Assembly (NCBI RefSeq): GCF_029227915.1 | Contig: NC_079883.1 | Coordinates: 28,210,001-28,274,000 of the forward strand | Length of the DNA stretch: 64,000 nucleotides | Reading direction: 5' to 3' | Origin: Hydractinia symbiolongicarpus | Lineage: Eukaryota > Cnidaria > Hydrozoa > Anthoathecata > Hydractiniidae | Shown: piece after piece, positions 47,733-59,210 of the stretch | Layout of the letters: each line of letters begins with the position of its first letter | Position numbering within the stretch: the stretch's first letter is position 1 | The notes under the pieces: generated by a model | Databases searched by the model: none | Seen by the model: the letters and a program-made list of their open reading frames with translations, nothing else | What the model was told of the DNA's origin: nothing | Position numbers and translations under genes: made by a program

Positions 47733-47990
47733 GTGGTTATAGCTCTCGTACTCTGTTAACCCAAGCCATGTGAGGGAAATTGGGAAGATGGCACACTGTG
47801 TGGATGTTGCCCAGAGTTGTCTAGTAGAGCGCAGGCTCTAATTGGGTCTGCGTAGCTCAAAATGAGCATTAAATACTCTAGGACTCTCCATCTACACCAT
47901 GGCCCCTCCTGGAAATAATAGACAGGGTATATCCCTCGATATTTGTGAGGCTAGCCATGTAAAATATGCACATCTATCTATTTATCTCAC
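47733..47990 (+). mobile_element. tRNA-derived SINE, copy 2
   Basis: Starts with A-box-like GTGGTTATAGCTCTCGTACT, shares the body of 32,834-33,184 (opposite orientation) and ends with an ATCTATCTATTTATC tail. Its 5' end abuts the MULE pseudogene frame. Confidence 0.75.
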
Positions 47991-49012
47991 GGCAAGAAAA
48001 GTTATCATGAAAGAACGTGTGTTCTCCTTAATAAACTCCTATAAAAATGTGATGTTTAACGTATGATCACACAATAACATAATGGATGGAGACAGGTTTT
48101 CACAAGTTATAGGTAATTCTTGGTAACTTGAACATATAAATAAAAGCACAAGGAAATTAGTTCAACATAACAAATTTTTGTGAATGGTATCTTGAATATA
48201 ATACACCTCCTACACAGTTTAAGTTGTTTGCTCATTTTCTGTATTGAAAAAAGGAAGTAAACACAGTGAATTTAATAAGGTTTTTACCATGGACATATTG
48301 AATATTTCTCATTTTATGAAGAAATAATTAGCCTTGTGGCATTGAAATTTAGTAGTTATTGACAGTAACCCCGACACAGTGTTTTTCTTTTTCACTTTTC
48401 TTTATGGTCAAAACCTTAATTTATAACAGTTTACTTCCTTTTTTTATTCTCAATAAGACTTTGTAACAAAAGAAAGATTTATTTAAACAATGGTTAGCTG
48501 AAACTGTCAACTTGTGTGTATATATAATATAATATTTATTAGTTATATATAATGTACTTAAAAAAATAAGCACTCTTTAAGAATAGACTCCAATAATTGG
48601 TAAAATTGTCATTTGGCAAAAAAAATTATGTTAATCAGTTCACCTTTATAATATCTATGCATTGACAAAGTTTGAATGTACATCTTTTATCAGGTCTAAA
48701 ATTACTTATGACAAAAAATGCCAAAGTTTGCCCTTATATACTTAAATATGACATCATAGTTCATGCAGCATAATTAAATCTGAAATTCTATTAATGTGGG
48801 TATCTTGAAAAAAAATTAAAAAGACTTAAAAAGTCTTTTTAAGCTCTGTAATGTAAATCCAACATCGTTTTATACTTTGGGTTCTTAATTAACTCCGTGG
48901 TTTGTGTGCATGCTTCACTGGTGTTTTGTATCATACAAGTCTTTTACAATGTTTGTAGAACATCTAAAAATGTATGCCTTTTGAAGAAACAGTTGGTGAA
49001 AGGGTATTGGAC
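47991..49012. other. Intergenic, putative SYNJ2BP promoter region
   Basis: AT-rich. A perfect short palindrome, AAAAAGACTTAAAAAGTCTTTTT-like, sits near 48,816-48,840. No coding features. Confidence 0.5.
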
Positions 49013-51785
49013 ATGGAAGATCTTAGTCAGGTTAGTATATTTCTTGTGTAAGGTATTGTTGGGTAGTTCTTTAAAAACATTTCTTCAGTAAAGAGATTTA
49101 TTTTTGTAGCTGTTAAATTTTCTATTGTGTGTTAAAAGGGCAAACATAAAATGGCTTTTCTTTCCTTTCTACATATTTTTAAAGGTTTCTTAAATAAAGC
49201 CAAATTTACAATAGCAAAAAGTTCAAGTGCTTGCACAAGTATTTTAGCTTGTAAATAAAGATATGATGTAACTAAGGTCTAAAGTTTTAAAAACTCTTGC
49301 TGTTACATGTCTGTTGTATAAATTGTTATTATTTCTCTCTTTTATATTGTTAGTATTCATTGCGTGCCTCTGTTTTTAGCATGAAACTACTGATGAAGAG
49401 GACAATTGCTTAGAATTGCGTAACCTGTCTCCATCTCTGGATAACATAGAAGTGATTCTCACTAACAAATATCCACGTAGGTCTAGCAGTTGAAATGGAG
49501 TGTTTTCTTTTACATAGACTTTTTAGTAGCAGTAACAATATAAACTTTTTCAAGAATTTTATCAATGTGAAATATATACAAACATTATTTTGCAGTAGTC
49601 AAAAAGTACAAAAAGCATCATTATAAGGCAAACTCAGATTTGTGTATTTTTTTAACACGAAATAGCTGCAACTTAATGCTATATTCATTTGAAACATTTT
49701 CCTATTTTTTTTATGACTAAACAAGCATCTAAAGGTATCTTAATTTATGCACAGAGCTGTTGCATTAACAGTCGTTTGTGTTAAAATGCTAATGTGTGTG
49801 GAATATTTCTTTTCAGCAGGTGAGAAAAAATTAAATTGCATGAAACTGAAGAAAACAAATAAGATTTTAATTTCAAGTTGAAAACTTTTTTCACTGAAAA
49901 TTAATTATACATATTTAAAATTGAAGAACATCAATAAATACACAATATTCAATGTTATTTGCCACAAATTCAAGAGTGCTGAATTTTTTAAGCACCAATC
50001 AACCTTGTAAAACGATCCATTTATAAAAGCTAAAGTCTGTGCAATACAGTCTTCCTTAAAAATTATATTGTACATGAAACCTAGTGAGTCAAAAATAAAT
50101 GCGTGAAATAAAGAGATTCTGAAATCTCCCTGGTCATAATAAAAAAAACTGGGTTAATATATAAAATAATAAAAGATCAGTAATGAAGGAGCTTTTCTGT
50201 GAAGGTCTTGTTATACAAACATGTTTCCTAAAATCCAATAATGATCTAGTTTTATCAACTATTTTACCTGTGTAAATCATTTGTAGAATTGCAAGGATTT
50301 GGACTGGATATAAAAGGTGGGAAAGATCGACCTTACATTTCTGATGATCCTGGAATATTTGTCAGTGCCGTGAAACCTGCTGGTTTGGCTGAAAGATCTG
50401 GAAAAATTAATGTTGGAGACAAAATTGTTGAAGTATGTAAGAGTATGCTTTATGTACAGTTTTATGCACTCCCATTATTATTATTACTATTATTCCGAAT
50501 ATTTATGCATGATATAGCCCCTGTTGGAAACACTGTTATCAATGTGGGTCCTGTGTTCCGAATGTATACATTAAGTATACACCGGCAATACCTACCCAAT
50601 TTCCCTCACATGGCATAGGTTGACCCGTAGCTGTGGTAAAGGCATTTGCTAAACATGCCAGCGGTGTGAACCGAACCACGGACCTTGTGATTACGAAGCA
50701 AAATCCATAACCACAAGGCAACATGCCTAACTCCATTTTAAGCATAGCACTTCCAAGCAGTCATAAAGTTACGAAATAGCTAAATGGAGCATATTTCCTG
50801 CCATCTGGGCATGGAAATTGAGTGGACAATACAGAGTGATGTATTCAAATTTTTGTTAGACACGTCTCTGGCAATATGTATGTTTAAAAAGACAGGGTAT
50901 TTTCATTTGGGATTTTTTACAGTGGAAAAGAACCAAGAATTACTTAGCATATTTTTTAGCTTCTAACCACAGCTTTAAGATATATGTTGTTAATTCCGCT
51001 TGAAAATTATTACCAATATTCCTAAGTGTCCCTTTTATAGAATGCCTACTGATATGCCTACTGACTTTGTTTACGTAAAAACCTGCTTCAGACTTCTACT
51101 AACCTCCAAACACATTTCACAGCCAAGGATTTTGCATTGCAGTTGTTATTATAGGTAAATGGTAAACCTGTGGTTAGTGTGACTCATGCAGAAGCTGTAG
51201 AATTGTTTTTATTGGATCGAAGTAAGGTGACACTCTTTTTGCAGAAGAATGCAGCTCAACTGATAAGAGTAAGTGCTATATAGGCGTATGGAAAGAAAAA
51301 ATGTATTAAAAACTAATTGTACATCCAGTAAAGCAGAAGAACGGCAAATATCAATGACTATAAAAATTTTGATTACGTCAGCAATCGCCGCTTTAAGTAT
51401 AAATTTTTTTTGAAAAATTGCTTAATGTTTGATTGAAATGTAAGGTATGATGTAACGTCAAAAAATTAACAAATAAGACAATTCGCTTTAAAGAAAAACG
51501 TGCATGTGTGAGTGAAAAAACAAACAGACAGCGCGATGCAGAATTATAAATCTTTAATATCTGCTCTTGTGTCTTTAGGCTGCCTCCCTTACACCGACCC
51601 CAACATCTGCTACTGGTTCCATAACTCCAGATAGTGATCGCAGTATAAGTCCAAGAAGAAATGGACGAGCTCCAGAATACGAAACGAACTTATCTATATC
51701 GGGCTTTGTGATTGGATTAGCTTTAGGTTGTGTAACCGTAGTTCTATTACGACGATATTTAAATGCCACGCCTACTAAAACTTGA
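49013..51785 (+). CDS. SYNJ2BP: SYNJ2BP/OMP25-like tail-anchored PDZ protein
   Basis: Five exons join in phase: 49013-49030, 49380-49476, 50287-50432, 51155-51268 and 51579-51785, giving 193 residues. Residues 1-38 form an acidic N-terminus (MEDLSQHETTDEEDN). A PDZ domain spans about 28-118 with carboxylate-binding loop GFGLDI (42-47), GIFVSAVKPAG and GDKIVE|VNG. A Ser/Pro/Thr linker follows, then a C-terminal hydrophobic helix (about 164-182, SGFVIGLALGCVTVVLL) flanked by RR. In vertebrates the homologue sits in the mitochondrial outer membrane by this tail anchor, binds synaptojanin-2A and RRBP1, and affects mitochondrial distribution and ER contacts. Order, size and tail match the family (human 145 residues); the linker is longer here. 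The tiny first coding exon (6 codons) was placed by an ATG, a CAG^GTTAGT donor and phase, so it is the least certain part. Confidence 0.88.
50523..50755 (-). mobile_element. tRNA-derived SINE, copy 3, in a SYNJ2BP intron
   Basis: On the minus strand it has TTGCCTTGTGGTTATGG (A box region) and GTGGTTCGGTTCAC (B box region), then a body segment (ATGTGAGGGAAATTGGG-like) shared with copy 2. It lies in intron 3. Confidence 0.65.
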
Positions 51786-52204
51786 TGCATGCATGAGCTG
51801 CAAGTTGTCTAATTTGTTAGATGGTAAAAACCTTTTTATACATTTATCCCAACGGAAATTTTAAAGAATTTATATGTTTATTTGTTTACCCTTTTTATTA
51901 TTGGTATTTTGTGTACATAATTAACGCTTAAGATGCTTATTTAAGCGAGGAATAGCGCTTAATCGATAATTTATGGTATTTAATCCGCCTTATCATTTTT
52001 TTAGAAGGTTGTACATGTTTTGTGGTTTCTTTTGATAATTTCTAAGTAATGTGTTTCATAGTGAGGTCTTTTGACCAACAGATTTATATAAAGGTGCAAG
52101 ATGTTTATAGTTGTACAGTATATTTCGAATGAAAGATTTTCTAAAATATTCAGATTCTTTTAACTGTGTTGTTTTTTATATTTTTTATTAAACAAAAGAT
52201 AAAA

Positions 52205-52235
52205 TACCCTTGTACCTACAAGGGTATTTTTCCTT
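52205..52235. repeat. 14-bp hairpin near the SYNJ2BP 3' end
   Basis: AAAATACCCTTGTA and its complement with a 2-nt loop, followed by T-rich sequence, about 420 nt after the stop codon. AATAAA occurs at 52,411 and ATTAAA near 52,188, so it lies within or just after the 3' UTR. Confidence 0.7.
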
Positions 52236-52419
52236 TTTTTTAACAATCATTTTTAATTAGTGATTTGGACTACCAGCACTTTGTGTGTTTTGTGATTTAG
52301 TGCGATGACAAAAAAGAGCATTTTTTTGTTAAAAATTTGAGCCACACACGTACATGATTTAAACCGTCTGTTGTCACACCCCATTAGATCTCACATCTTC
52401 ATGTTTTTAAAATAAAGTA

Positions 52420-54377
52420 AAGCAACAAACATAAAATTATTGAAAAAAGTCAATTGGTTTGACCATAGTGGCCATTTAGTTGTAAACGAGTTTCCAGGGA
52501 CCCGTTTTGTGAAAAACCAAAAGTGCAATCTGATGAAAAAGAAAGATGAAAAAGGAAAGTTATTGAGCTAAAACTTGTTATGAGATGCTTTTAGGCTGGT
52601 CTGATGGGATTAGCATAAAAAATGATTCTGTAATAGCTATACTTTCCGAATTTCAGAATTTAGGCATTTAAAGCAGGGCAATAAGATTTTTTTTAAAGAC
52701 AATTATACGAAATTGCACGAAATAATCGTGAGCCAACGTGTCAAGAAACAAACAGAATTAGCATATACGTCTAATTCTTGCTTTAAAAAGTAAACCCATA
52801 CAGTCTTTTCTCCTTCCTGTTTTTTCTAACAACAATAGGAAACAAAAACTGGCCATAACTGTTAAAGATCTTCGAGCCATGTCTAAATGTGAAACAAATT
52901 CTGTCACGTCCTCAAAACGTGACAAAAAAGATCATAATTAAATAGAGTAAAACTTTACACGTGATTGACACTATCGGTTTTGGGACACAACAAAAGTGTC
53001 AAGGATGAATTACAAAAGAGCAATATTAGCATTACTAAAACATGATCCAACATAATTTTTTAATATGCCACAACACTACGTTGCATTGACTACTAACAAA
53101 TAAAAGCATTTGCGTTTTTAGTAATAACACTTGGCTGCCTAGCGAAATCAGTTTTCCCAGGGTTGCTACGCATCCTCATTTTTTTCTTTATTTTGAGAAG
53201 TCTCCTGAAAACTTTTCAGTAATTTTTTTACAACTTTTTTCTCCAATTTTCTCAATTTGTTTCAAAACTAAATGGTTTGTCATGTTTTTATTTTTAAGTT
53301 GAGAAATATTTGTTCTTCATTCGTGGCGTTTAAAACTTTTCTATGAAAGCAACATCACCTCGTCAAAAAAGCTTAACATTCTCATCAAAAGTCCTTAAAT
53401 TTAAGTCTATGAAAAGAGTGGTAACTCTCATTCTGCTTAGGATAATCTCTCTAGAGTGGGTTTCGCATAAAACATATTTTTTTAAATCTGTTTGATAAAA
53501 AAAATAATTCTCTGTCTCCTCCTAAGTTTCTTACAGGTTGGTCTTACACTTATTTTACCGACTTAGTGCTGGCATTGTGAACCTGGAGTGTTCAGCATAA
53601 GAATAAGTTCAACATCTTGGGCGGCTGTCTAGTTGGGCGTTAATGCAGTTGCACGCCTTACATAGCTAAAATAGGAGCTTTATATGCGTTACACTTTGTT
53701 TCGGATACACAAGGTTGGGAAAAAAACATTCTTACTCGTCAACATTGTATTATTAAATATGTGACGATACATACATCAATGATAAATGTATTATAATCTA
53801 AAATGCTTGCTTTATAATTCTTTATGTATTGCTAATTAATAAATAAATAAATAAAGTACTTTAAGTGTTCAATTTTTGCAGACTTATTTTCGTAAAGTCA
53901 AACATTTTGAAGATTTTATTTTGTGAATGGACTATGCATTTTTTTTTCACAAGGAGTTATTTTTGCGAAGGTGTAGTACTTTTTTCAGGCCTTAAAGACT
54001 AAGGATTACAAGAACGACAGGAATTAGTTATTAGAGAGAATTCAAACGCTGACTTTAAAATGCTTTCACCAAGCTGCCAACTTAACTTTCTTTTTTAAAA
54101 ATTTTCATGATTTTCATTTCTAGTAATACGAATTTTTTGCGGAACAAATAAAGTTGGCAAAAATTGATCAAATTAAAGCAATAATTCTAAAAAAATAAAA
54201 TAATGGCTAATCCTCAATAAAATTTATCAATTTTTTTTATTATATTTTTAGTTCACTCTCTATGTTTTCTTTTTTAACAGTGAATTATATTTTTTAATTT
54301 AAAGATCCATAATAAATAAATAAGGAAAAAAAGAAAATTTTTAAAAGCGTAGTAAGCTGAACAAAAATAAGTAATAT
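52420..54377. other. Intergenic, no gene seen
   Basis: AT-rich DNA with an AAATA simple repeat near 53,838. No credible ORF or repeat structure was recognised. Confidence 0.5.
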
Positions 54378-54440
54378 CCTCGTCCCCAGGTTCTCTTGCC
54401 TTATGAGCCGTTATAATGACAAAACGTCCTGGGATCGAGG
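54378..54440. mobile_element. 63-bp CCTCGTCCCCAGG mini-element
   Basis: CCTCGTCCCCAGG at the left faces CCTGGGATCGAGG at the right. Related ends occur at 35,523, 58,284-58,371, 58,523 and 60,195-60,226; this short family is abundant in cnidarian DNA in my experience. Confidence 0.65.
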
Positions 54441-54657
54441 TAAATTGAGTAGCTCCTGTTTTTTTGCAAATAACTCAAAAAAGAGATCATTTGTCATTTT
54501 TTTGTGAATTCTTAGGAATGAGAAGTTTTAAGAGGGCTTACACTCGCTTTATAAAAATGATCAAAATCAGAGCTGACTGAACTACTAATTTTCGGGCTGA
54601 AATTATTACGTTAAATCTTAGTTGGTCATGAAAAAATGTATTGGAATTTTGCAGCAT

Positions 54658-57600
54658 TTAAGACTTTTCAAAGAGAATCACTTCTTCATGTAAGCTGGAA
54701 GACATCATAAAGGTTCCAGAAAAAATTAAAGTGATTGAAGTTACGGCTTCGAGATCTATACCTTCTTCTTTATAATCAGGAAGCGAGATAACCCAACTTG
54801 AGAACGGTGTCGGTTTGTTGAACAAGTAATCAAATTCTTTGTACACATCTCCCGACAATTCTTCACTGTTTGATGAAGAACCTAGCTTATATCGATACAT
54901 CCGCCGCCACATATCTCCTGAGAAGGCAAACTTTTTACCTCTTAAACGATCCTCACAAGTACCTCCATTGCTGATCAAAACAGTAATATATCCCTTCGAC
55001 GCTGTTACACCATTGAAGCGCACCTTGATATCGTCGATGCGGATTCGGTCTAAGCCCTTAAAAGCTTGCTCGTCCATTGTTATCGAAATCGTAGCTGTTT
55101 TTTTCTCCTTTAACTGGAACACAGGGGAGGCCAAGCAATCCATGTACAATTTGGTTTTTTGGGTGACTTCCTTGTCTATCAATTTCTCAGAAGCATCGTT
55201 TGGTAGCTTTGATAACAAAAACTTCTTTACTGCATTGCCGCAAGTTACCGATCCCAATTTTTGACATTCGGTGCTTTTAAGAATTAGCTTAAGCGATGAC
55301 ATGTAATCTCCACATTCGGGCTTCTCTTTGTATTCTAGGACCGTTTCTTTAATCGTTTGTGGTGGTGGGTATAAATCATTGATTTTATCCAGTGATTCAA
55401 TCAGCATTTTACTTAGGATGTACTGTGTATGTTCAAGAGAGTACTTAAATGAAAATTCAGAAAAAATGAAACAAGAGCTTAAGGTGTAATAAGATTGAGC
55501 GTCGCAGTAATCGTTGATGTGTAGAAACAGTTCAACCTTTAACTGTTTCTCTGCAGTTTTTAAATTTTCGTGAAACTCTTGATTGTCAAAAGCCCTGATC
55601 ATTTCACCCTTAACGTCCATAATGGCACCCAATTCTCTACCATAAGCTCTTTGTCGGTATTCATTCATGTAGATGTCGACTTTCAACTGAACAAAATCAA
55701 TTGCTGCTTCTGTATGTGCTTTTCCTGCAGCAATCAACTTTAAGATAGCTTTTTTGTAAGACAGAGCTTCAGGTATTTCAGCAGACAAAGATGCATCCAT
55801 CATTCCTTCCACATGTGCTTTTGCCAAATCCCATTCAAGAACTTCAAACGCGTTCAGTTTACTTGTCTGCTTCAGTATTTCATTTAACTTCTGGTCACTG
55901 TAATCTTTTGTTTGTTTGTCGTACTTGTCCCAATTTATTTCTTTTTGTTCTTTTATTGTAAATCCTGGATCGAATCCCTCCTGTGCTACGTTCACTTTGT
56001 TGTAAGCATTCATTACGTTGCTAGCTAGTCCCCCCAATGTTTCAATTAGTACGGTTATCCTCTTAATCATATTGGCAATTTTTCGTATTGTACTAAGCAT
56101 TTTCTCAAATTTCTGAAACACATCCCCCACTTTTTCAATGCCACTAATCCCACCAGTAAAGATGCTTGCTATTGCGCTAAAAAAACTTACTACAGCATCC
56201 AACACGGCTTGCCTCTGTCTCCGTTTTACCGCTGCTTTGAACACTGCTGTTCCTTGCTCAACCTCACGTTCAAAAGACTGTCTTTTACCTTGTAGCTTCT
56301 TTAACGTCATCAATGACTGTTTCCGCATAACTTCTAAAAGTTTTCCCTCTTCCTGAGTTAGGGATATCTGTGTTTCTGTTTTTATTTTGGCCGCACTCAG
56401 TAACAATTTTTGTCCTTTTTGCAAACCCTGGATCTGTTTTGTGCTAATAAGAAGTTTTACCATGTCTTGATATAACAGGGTTTTCTTGCTGTACAGTTTC
56501 TGTGAGAGTCTTGGAAGTCGTTTCATGTTTGCCTTTTGATTGCTTGCAAACATAATCAAATCATTTCCTCTAATCATAAGATCCTCCATATAGTGTCGAT
56601 TTACTGCATTCAAACCAGAGATCATACTTTGCTTCTTCAGTTGCGTAAATTGCTTTATCTGGTGTAAAAAATTAAGTGACATATCTCTTATGATTTTCCT
56701 TAAGTTATTTGAAATAGAAAACGTTGCAGGTCGCACGTGTTTTAAGATATCAATAATATAATCATAAAGCTGCACCATTGTCAACGGACTCCATGTTTGT
56801 GCTACCAAGTCATCGATTTGCTTAAACTTTATTAATTCAAAGGAGTAAACATGACGATAGTTAATATACACCATCTTGGAGAAGTTAATGGTAATGCCTT
56901 TAGCAAGAGGTACTGCATCTGGAAATGGTTCATCAATTACCAAGCAGTAAGTGTTTACCACGTTCACTTTCCCTCTCTTGGCATTCTGTATGATCGTTTT
57001 CAAATTGGCCATAACATAGTGTTGCTTTATTTCACCATTTGGTAGTGTTACTTCGGGAGGATTGGGTGTTGATATTTGTTCCAAATACTTTCGATCGGAG
57101 CTTTCCGCTTGCTTTTTATGTTCCGCTGATAGTTGGTAGAACATTTCAAGACTATTTGTTGATAAGAATTCATATGCATGATTTATATTTCTAAACGCAA
57201 GATTGATGACTGGAATTTTATTTTGTATGTGAATTGGCGGCAAAAGATATCGAAAAGATTCAAGATAGCTGTTGATGGATATAGTCAAACTCTGCATCCC
57301 GCGCGTCGCTGCGCTGTAATCCAAGCTAATATGTTGTGGATGTCTGCCTAAAAGCCAACGAACAAACGAAAATAAATTAATAAATAAAATACAAACAACA
57401 AGAAAAAATAAAACAAAACTAAAAACAGGCAAGAAAACAAATAAGTTACCTATGTATTTAAACTCGACGTTTCTTAGTCGACCATTCTCAACATTTGGAA
57501 TTTTCACGTTGACGTTTTGAGCACTTGTTTTCACAGTAAAATCGGCAAGATTTGATAGCTGGAGTAATGAGATAGTTATCGAGCGTTGAAAAGACTGGTC

Positions 57601-58185
57601 AAAATAGAATTCACCGATTGGTTTTCCATTCGTGGTGGTGTCTACAACTTGTGCTAACGGCTGAGTGTTTATGAGTTCGATTTTCAAATTGTTTTTGGAA
57701 GACCTTGGTACGACAAATTTCTTGATGAGATGAGAATTTTGTAAGCGGAATAATTTTATACTGGGACAGCTGCTTTCAATTGCAAATGGACTGACATATT
57801 CCGTCTCTCCTTCCACCGTCACCTCATAAAGTTTTTTGGCTTTATGCTTGAAAGCACTACTTCTTGGTAGTATTGCGGCTGTTCTGCACGCTTTCTCACT
57901 GCTATCAGCGAAGCATAGCGCACGTTTAGTTTTAAATCTAATCAGTAATGAGGCATTGTCTGCTGGCTTAATTACATGATTATAAAGGGAAAGGAAGTCC
58001 TCTGAGGTGGAATCTTTCTCCAACTCTACCACAACCATTCGATTTCTTCCAGTCCCTTTTTTTCCATTTAGCGATCGCTTTTCAGCGCCAACAGCACTAA
58101 ATTTTTCTTCGATTTGGGCAAAAGCGTTATGCTGGTGTCCAAACATCACCATCAGAAAAACAATAACCGCTTGTTTAACTGACAT
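54658..58185 (-). CDS. Large predicted secreted protein, unknown function
   Basis: Start chosen at 58185: MSVKQAVIVFLMVMFGHQHNAFA is a typical signal peptide, and a 3' splice site (TTTTTTACAG) lies 4 bases upstream, so the open frame continuing to 58,350 is probably 5' intron plus a MITE. One intron, 57449-57348 (donor ATAG^GTAACT, acceptor TTGGCTTTTAG), is 102 nt long and stop-free; removing it gives 1,141 residues. The N-terminal ~330 residues are mixed, beta-rich early on. Residues ~330-960 are predicted mostly helical, with a hydrophobic stretch (AVVSFFSAIASIFTGG, ~631-646) inside long amphipathic helices. From ~997 to the end is a beta-rich domain with RIRIDDIKVRF and paired cysteines nearby. 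I do not recognise the family. The layout (helical bundle with a hydrophobic hairpin, then a beta domain) is loosely like some pore-forming proteins, but that is inference without motif support. Confidence 0.75.
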   Translation of the reverse strand: MSVKQAVIVFLMVMFGHQHNAFAQIEEKFSAVGAEKRSLNGKKGTGRNRMVVVELEKDSTSEDFLSLYNHVIKPADNASLLIRFKTKRALCFADSSEKACRTAAILPRSSAFKHKAKKLYEVTVEGETEYVSPFAIESSCPSIKLFRLQNSHLIKKFVVPRSSKNNLKIELINTQPLAQVVDTTTNGKPIGEFYFDQSFQRSITISLLQLSNLADFTVKTSAQNVNVKIPNVENGRLRNVEFKYIGNLFVFLPVFSFVLFFLVVCILFINLFSFVRWLLGRHPQHISLDYSAATRGMQSLTISINSYLESFRYLLPPIHIQNKIPVINLAFRNINHAYEFLSTNSLEMFYQLSAEHKKQAESSDRKYLEQISTPNPPEVTLPNGEIKQHYVMANLKTIIQNAKRGKVNVVNTYCLVIDEPFPDAVPLAKGITINFSKMVYINYRHVYSFELIKFKQIDDLVAQTWSPLTMVQLYDYIIDILKHVRPATFSISNNLRKIIRDMSLNFLHQIKQFTQLKKQSMISGLNAVNRHYMEDLMIRGNDLIMFASNQKANMKRLPRLSQKLYSKKTLLYQDMVKLLISTKQIQGLQKGQKLLLSAAKIKTETQISLTQEEGKLLEVMRKQSLMTLKKLQGKRQSFEREVEQGTAVFKAAVKRRQRQAVLDAVVSFFSAIASIFTGGISGIEKVGDVFQKFEKMLSTIRKIANMIKRITVLIETLGGLASNVMNAYNKVNVAQEGFDPGFTIKEQKEINWDKYDKQTKDYSDQKLNEILKQTSKLNAFEVLEWDLAKAHVEGMMDASLSAEIPEALSYKKAILKLIAAGKAHTEAAIDFVQLKVDIYMNEYRQRAYGRELGAIMDVKGEMIRAFDNQEFHENLKTAEKQLKVELFLHINDYCDAQSYYTLSSCFIFSEFSFKYSLEHTQYILSKMLIESLDKINDLYPPPQTIKETVLEYKEKPECGDYMSSLKLILKSTECQKLGSVTCGNAVKKFLLSKLPNDASEKLIDKEVTQKTKLYMDCLASPVFQLKEKKTATISITMDEQAFKGLDRIRIDDIKVRFNGVTASKGYITVLISNGGTCEDRLRGKKFAFSGDMWRRMYRYKLGSSSNSEELSGDVYKEFDYLFNKPTPFSSWVISLPDYKEEGIDLEAVTSITLIFSGTFMMSSSLHEEVILFEKS
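57348..57449 (-). other. Stop-free 102-nt intron of the secreted-protein gene
   Basis: GTAACT...CTTTTAG with a strong pyrimidine tract. The length is a multiple of three and the frame is open, so retention would insert 34 residues of which most are hydrophobic (FVFLPVFSFVLFFLVVCILF). Confidence 0.75.
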
Positions 58186-58283
58186 CTTGCTGTAAAAAAG
58201 AAATGCAATTGTAGTGTAGCAACAAAGGCAGTAAAAATTTATCACAATTTTTATTTTCTGCGTCCGTAAAACCGCTATTACAT

Positions 58284-58371
58284 CAACCTCGTCCCGAACA
58301 CTATTTTTCTTTTCCGACAGTCTCGCTGTCCGAATGTCAGAAAGATACAAGATGCCATAGGGACGAGGTTG
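58284..58371. mobile_element. 88-bp MITE of the CCTCGTCCC family
   Basis: CAACCTCGTCCC at 58,284 and GGGACGAGGTTG at 58,360-58,371 form perfect 12-bp ends. It lies upstream of the secreted-protein start codon, inside the probable 5' intron or leader. Confidence 0.75.
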
Positions 58372-58868
58372 TTATTAAATCGTACAGAAACAAGCAGCCA
58401 CGGATATTACAGAGATTAGTCCTTAGTCCGTGGAAATTCACCGGAAACAATAAAAATATATTTGCTATTTTAGCAAAAACTATTTGGTGTATTTCAAACA
58501 CAAAATCGATCCGTGTCACAACCTCGTGCCCAGGGTTCTCCTATGGCTATAATATTCTGACGAGACGGCTCCCGAATCTAGTCCGAATCTAGGCTGAAGA
58601 AAATCACCCTTATTTGCGTGTTTTTTAATGGTGAATTGGCGAGCAAAAAGTAAAAGTGGATGTTTGTTGGCGAGGTAGTTGGGAAATCGAGTGAAGGGTA
58701 TTTAGAGAAGTTTTGTATTGTTGTTCTTAACAATTTTTACATTAATTGCCTTTAAATATACTATTATATATAAAAATATTTTTAGAAGTTAAGCTTGTGG
58801 CATAACAAGGTTTGTGTGAAGTTTTTATGCTTAACAGCGACAGCTTAGATAGCTAGTTAGCATTTTAA

Positions 58869-59210
58869 AGGGGCTACGAATCGGTTAAAATTCTCACATT
58901 CCGTATATCCCGCGCTCGTATTAAAAATCCAGCAAACGCGTTTTGCGCAATGAACAGACCAGCGCACTTTGCTCGGTAGTTCAATATTTTTTTTAAAATG
59001 TACATTACAAAGAAATATTTCAGCAAGACTTATTCTGGATGAAAACATGATCAAGGCTGGAGAAGATAAAAATTCTAGATATATCTATATGTTCGAGTCT
59101 GTAAATTACATACATGCCGGAAAAATAGCCATTTTTGTTTTTCGCTACCATCAGCTCGACTGTCGTGTAAGTCACTAAAGTCGAAAACCAACAGCCGTTC
59201 CGTAGCCCCT
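58869..59210. mobile_element. 342-bp MITE with TTAA target sites
   Basis: AGGGGCTACGAATCGG at the left and the complement of AGGGGCTACGGAACGG at the right are flanked on both sides by TTAA (58865-58868, 59211-59214). That fits piggyBac- or Kolobok-type insertion. Non-coding. Confidence 0.75.

Noticed and set aside
50433-50618. Read-through of the PDZ exon to a 109-aa ORF
   Set aside because: The sequence after the GTATGT donor is intron and SINE; the in-phase exon at 51,155 completes the PDZ domain.
52205-52235. Histone-type or bacterial-type terminator hairpin
   Set aside because: No histone gene nearby and no matching consensus; bacterial termination does not apply.
58186-58350. 55-codon N-terminal extension of the secreted protein
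   Set aside because: It covers a MITE and a probable 5' intron, and would bury the signal peptide. The start at 58,185 follows a good acceptor.
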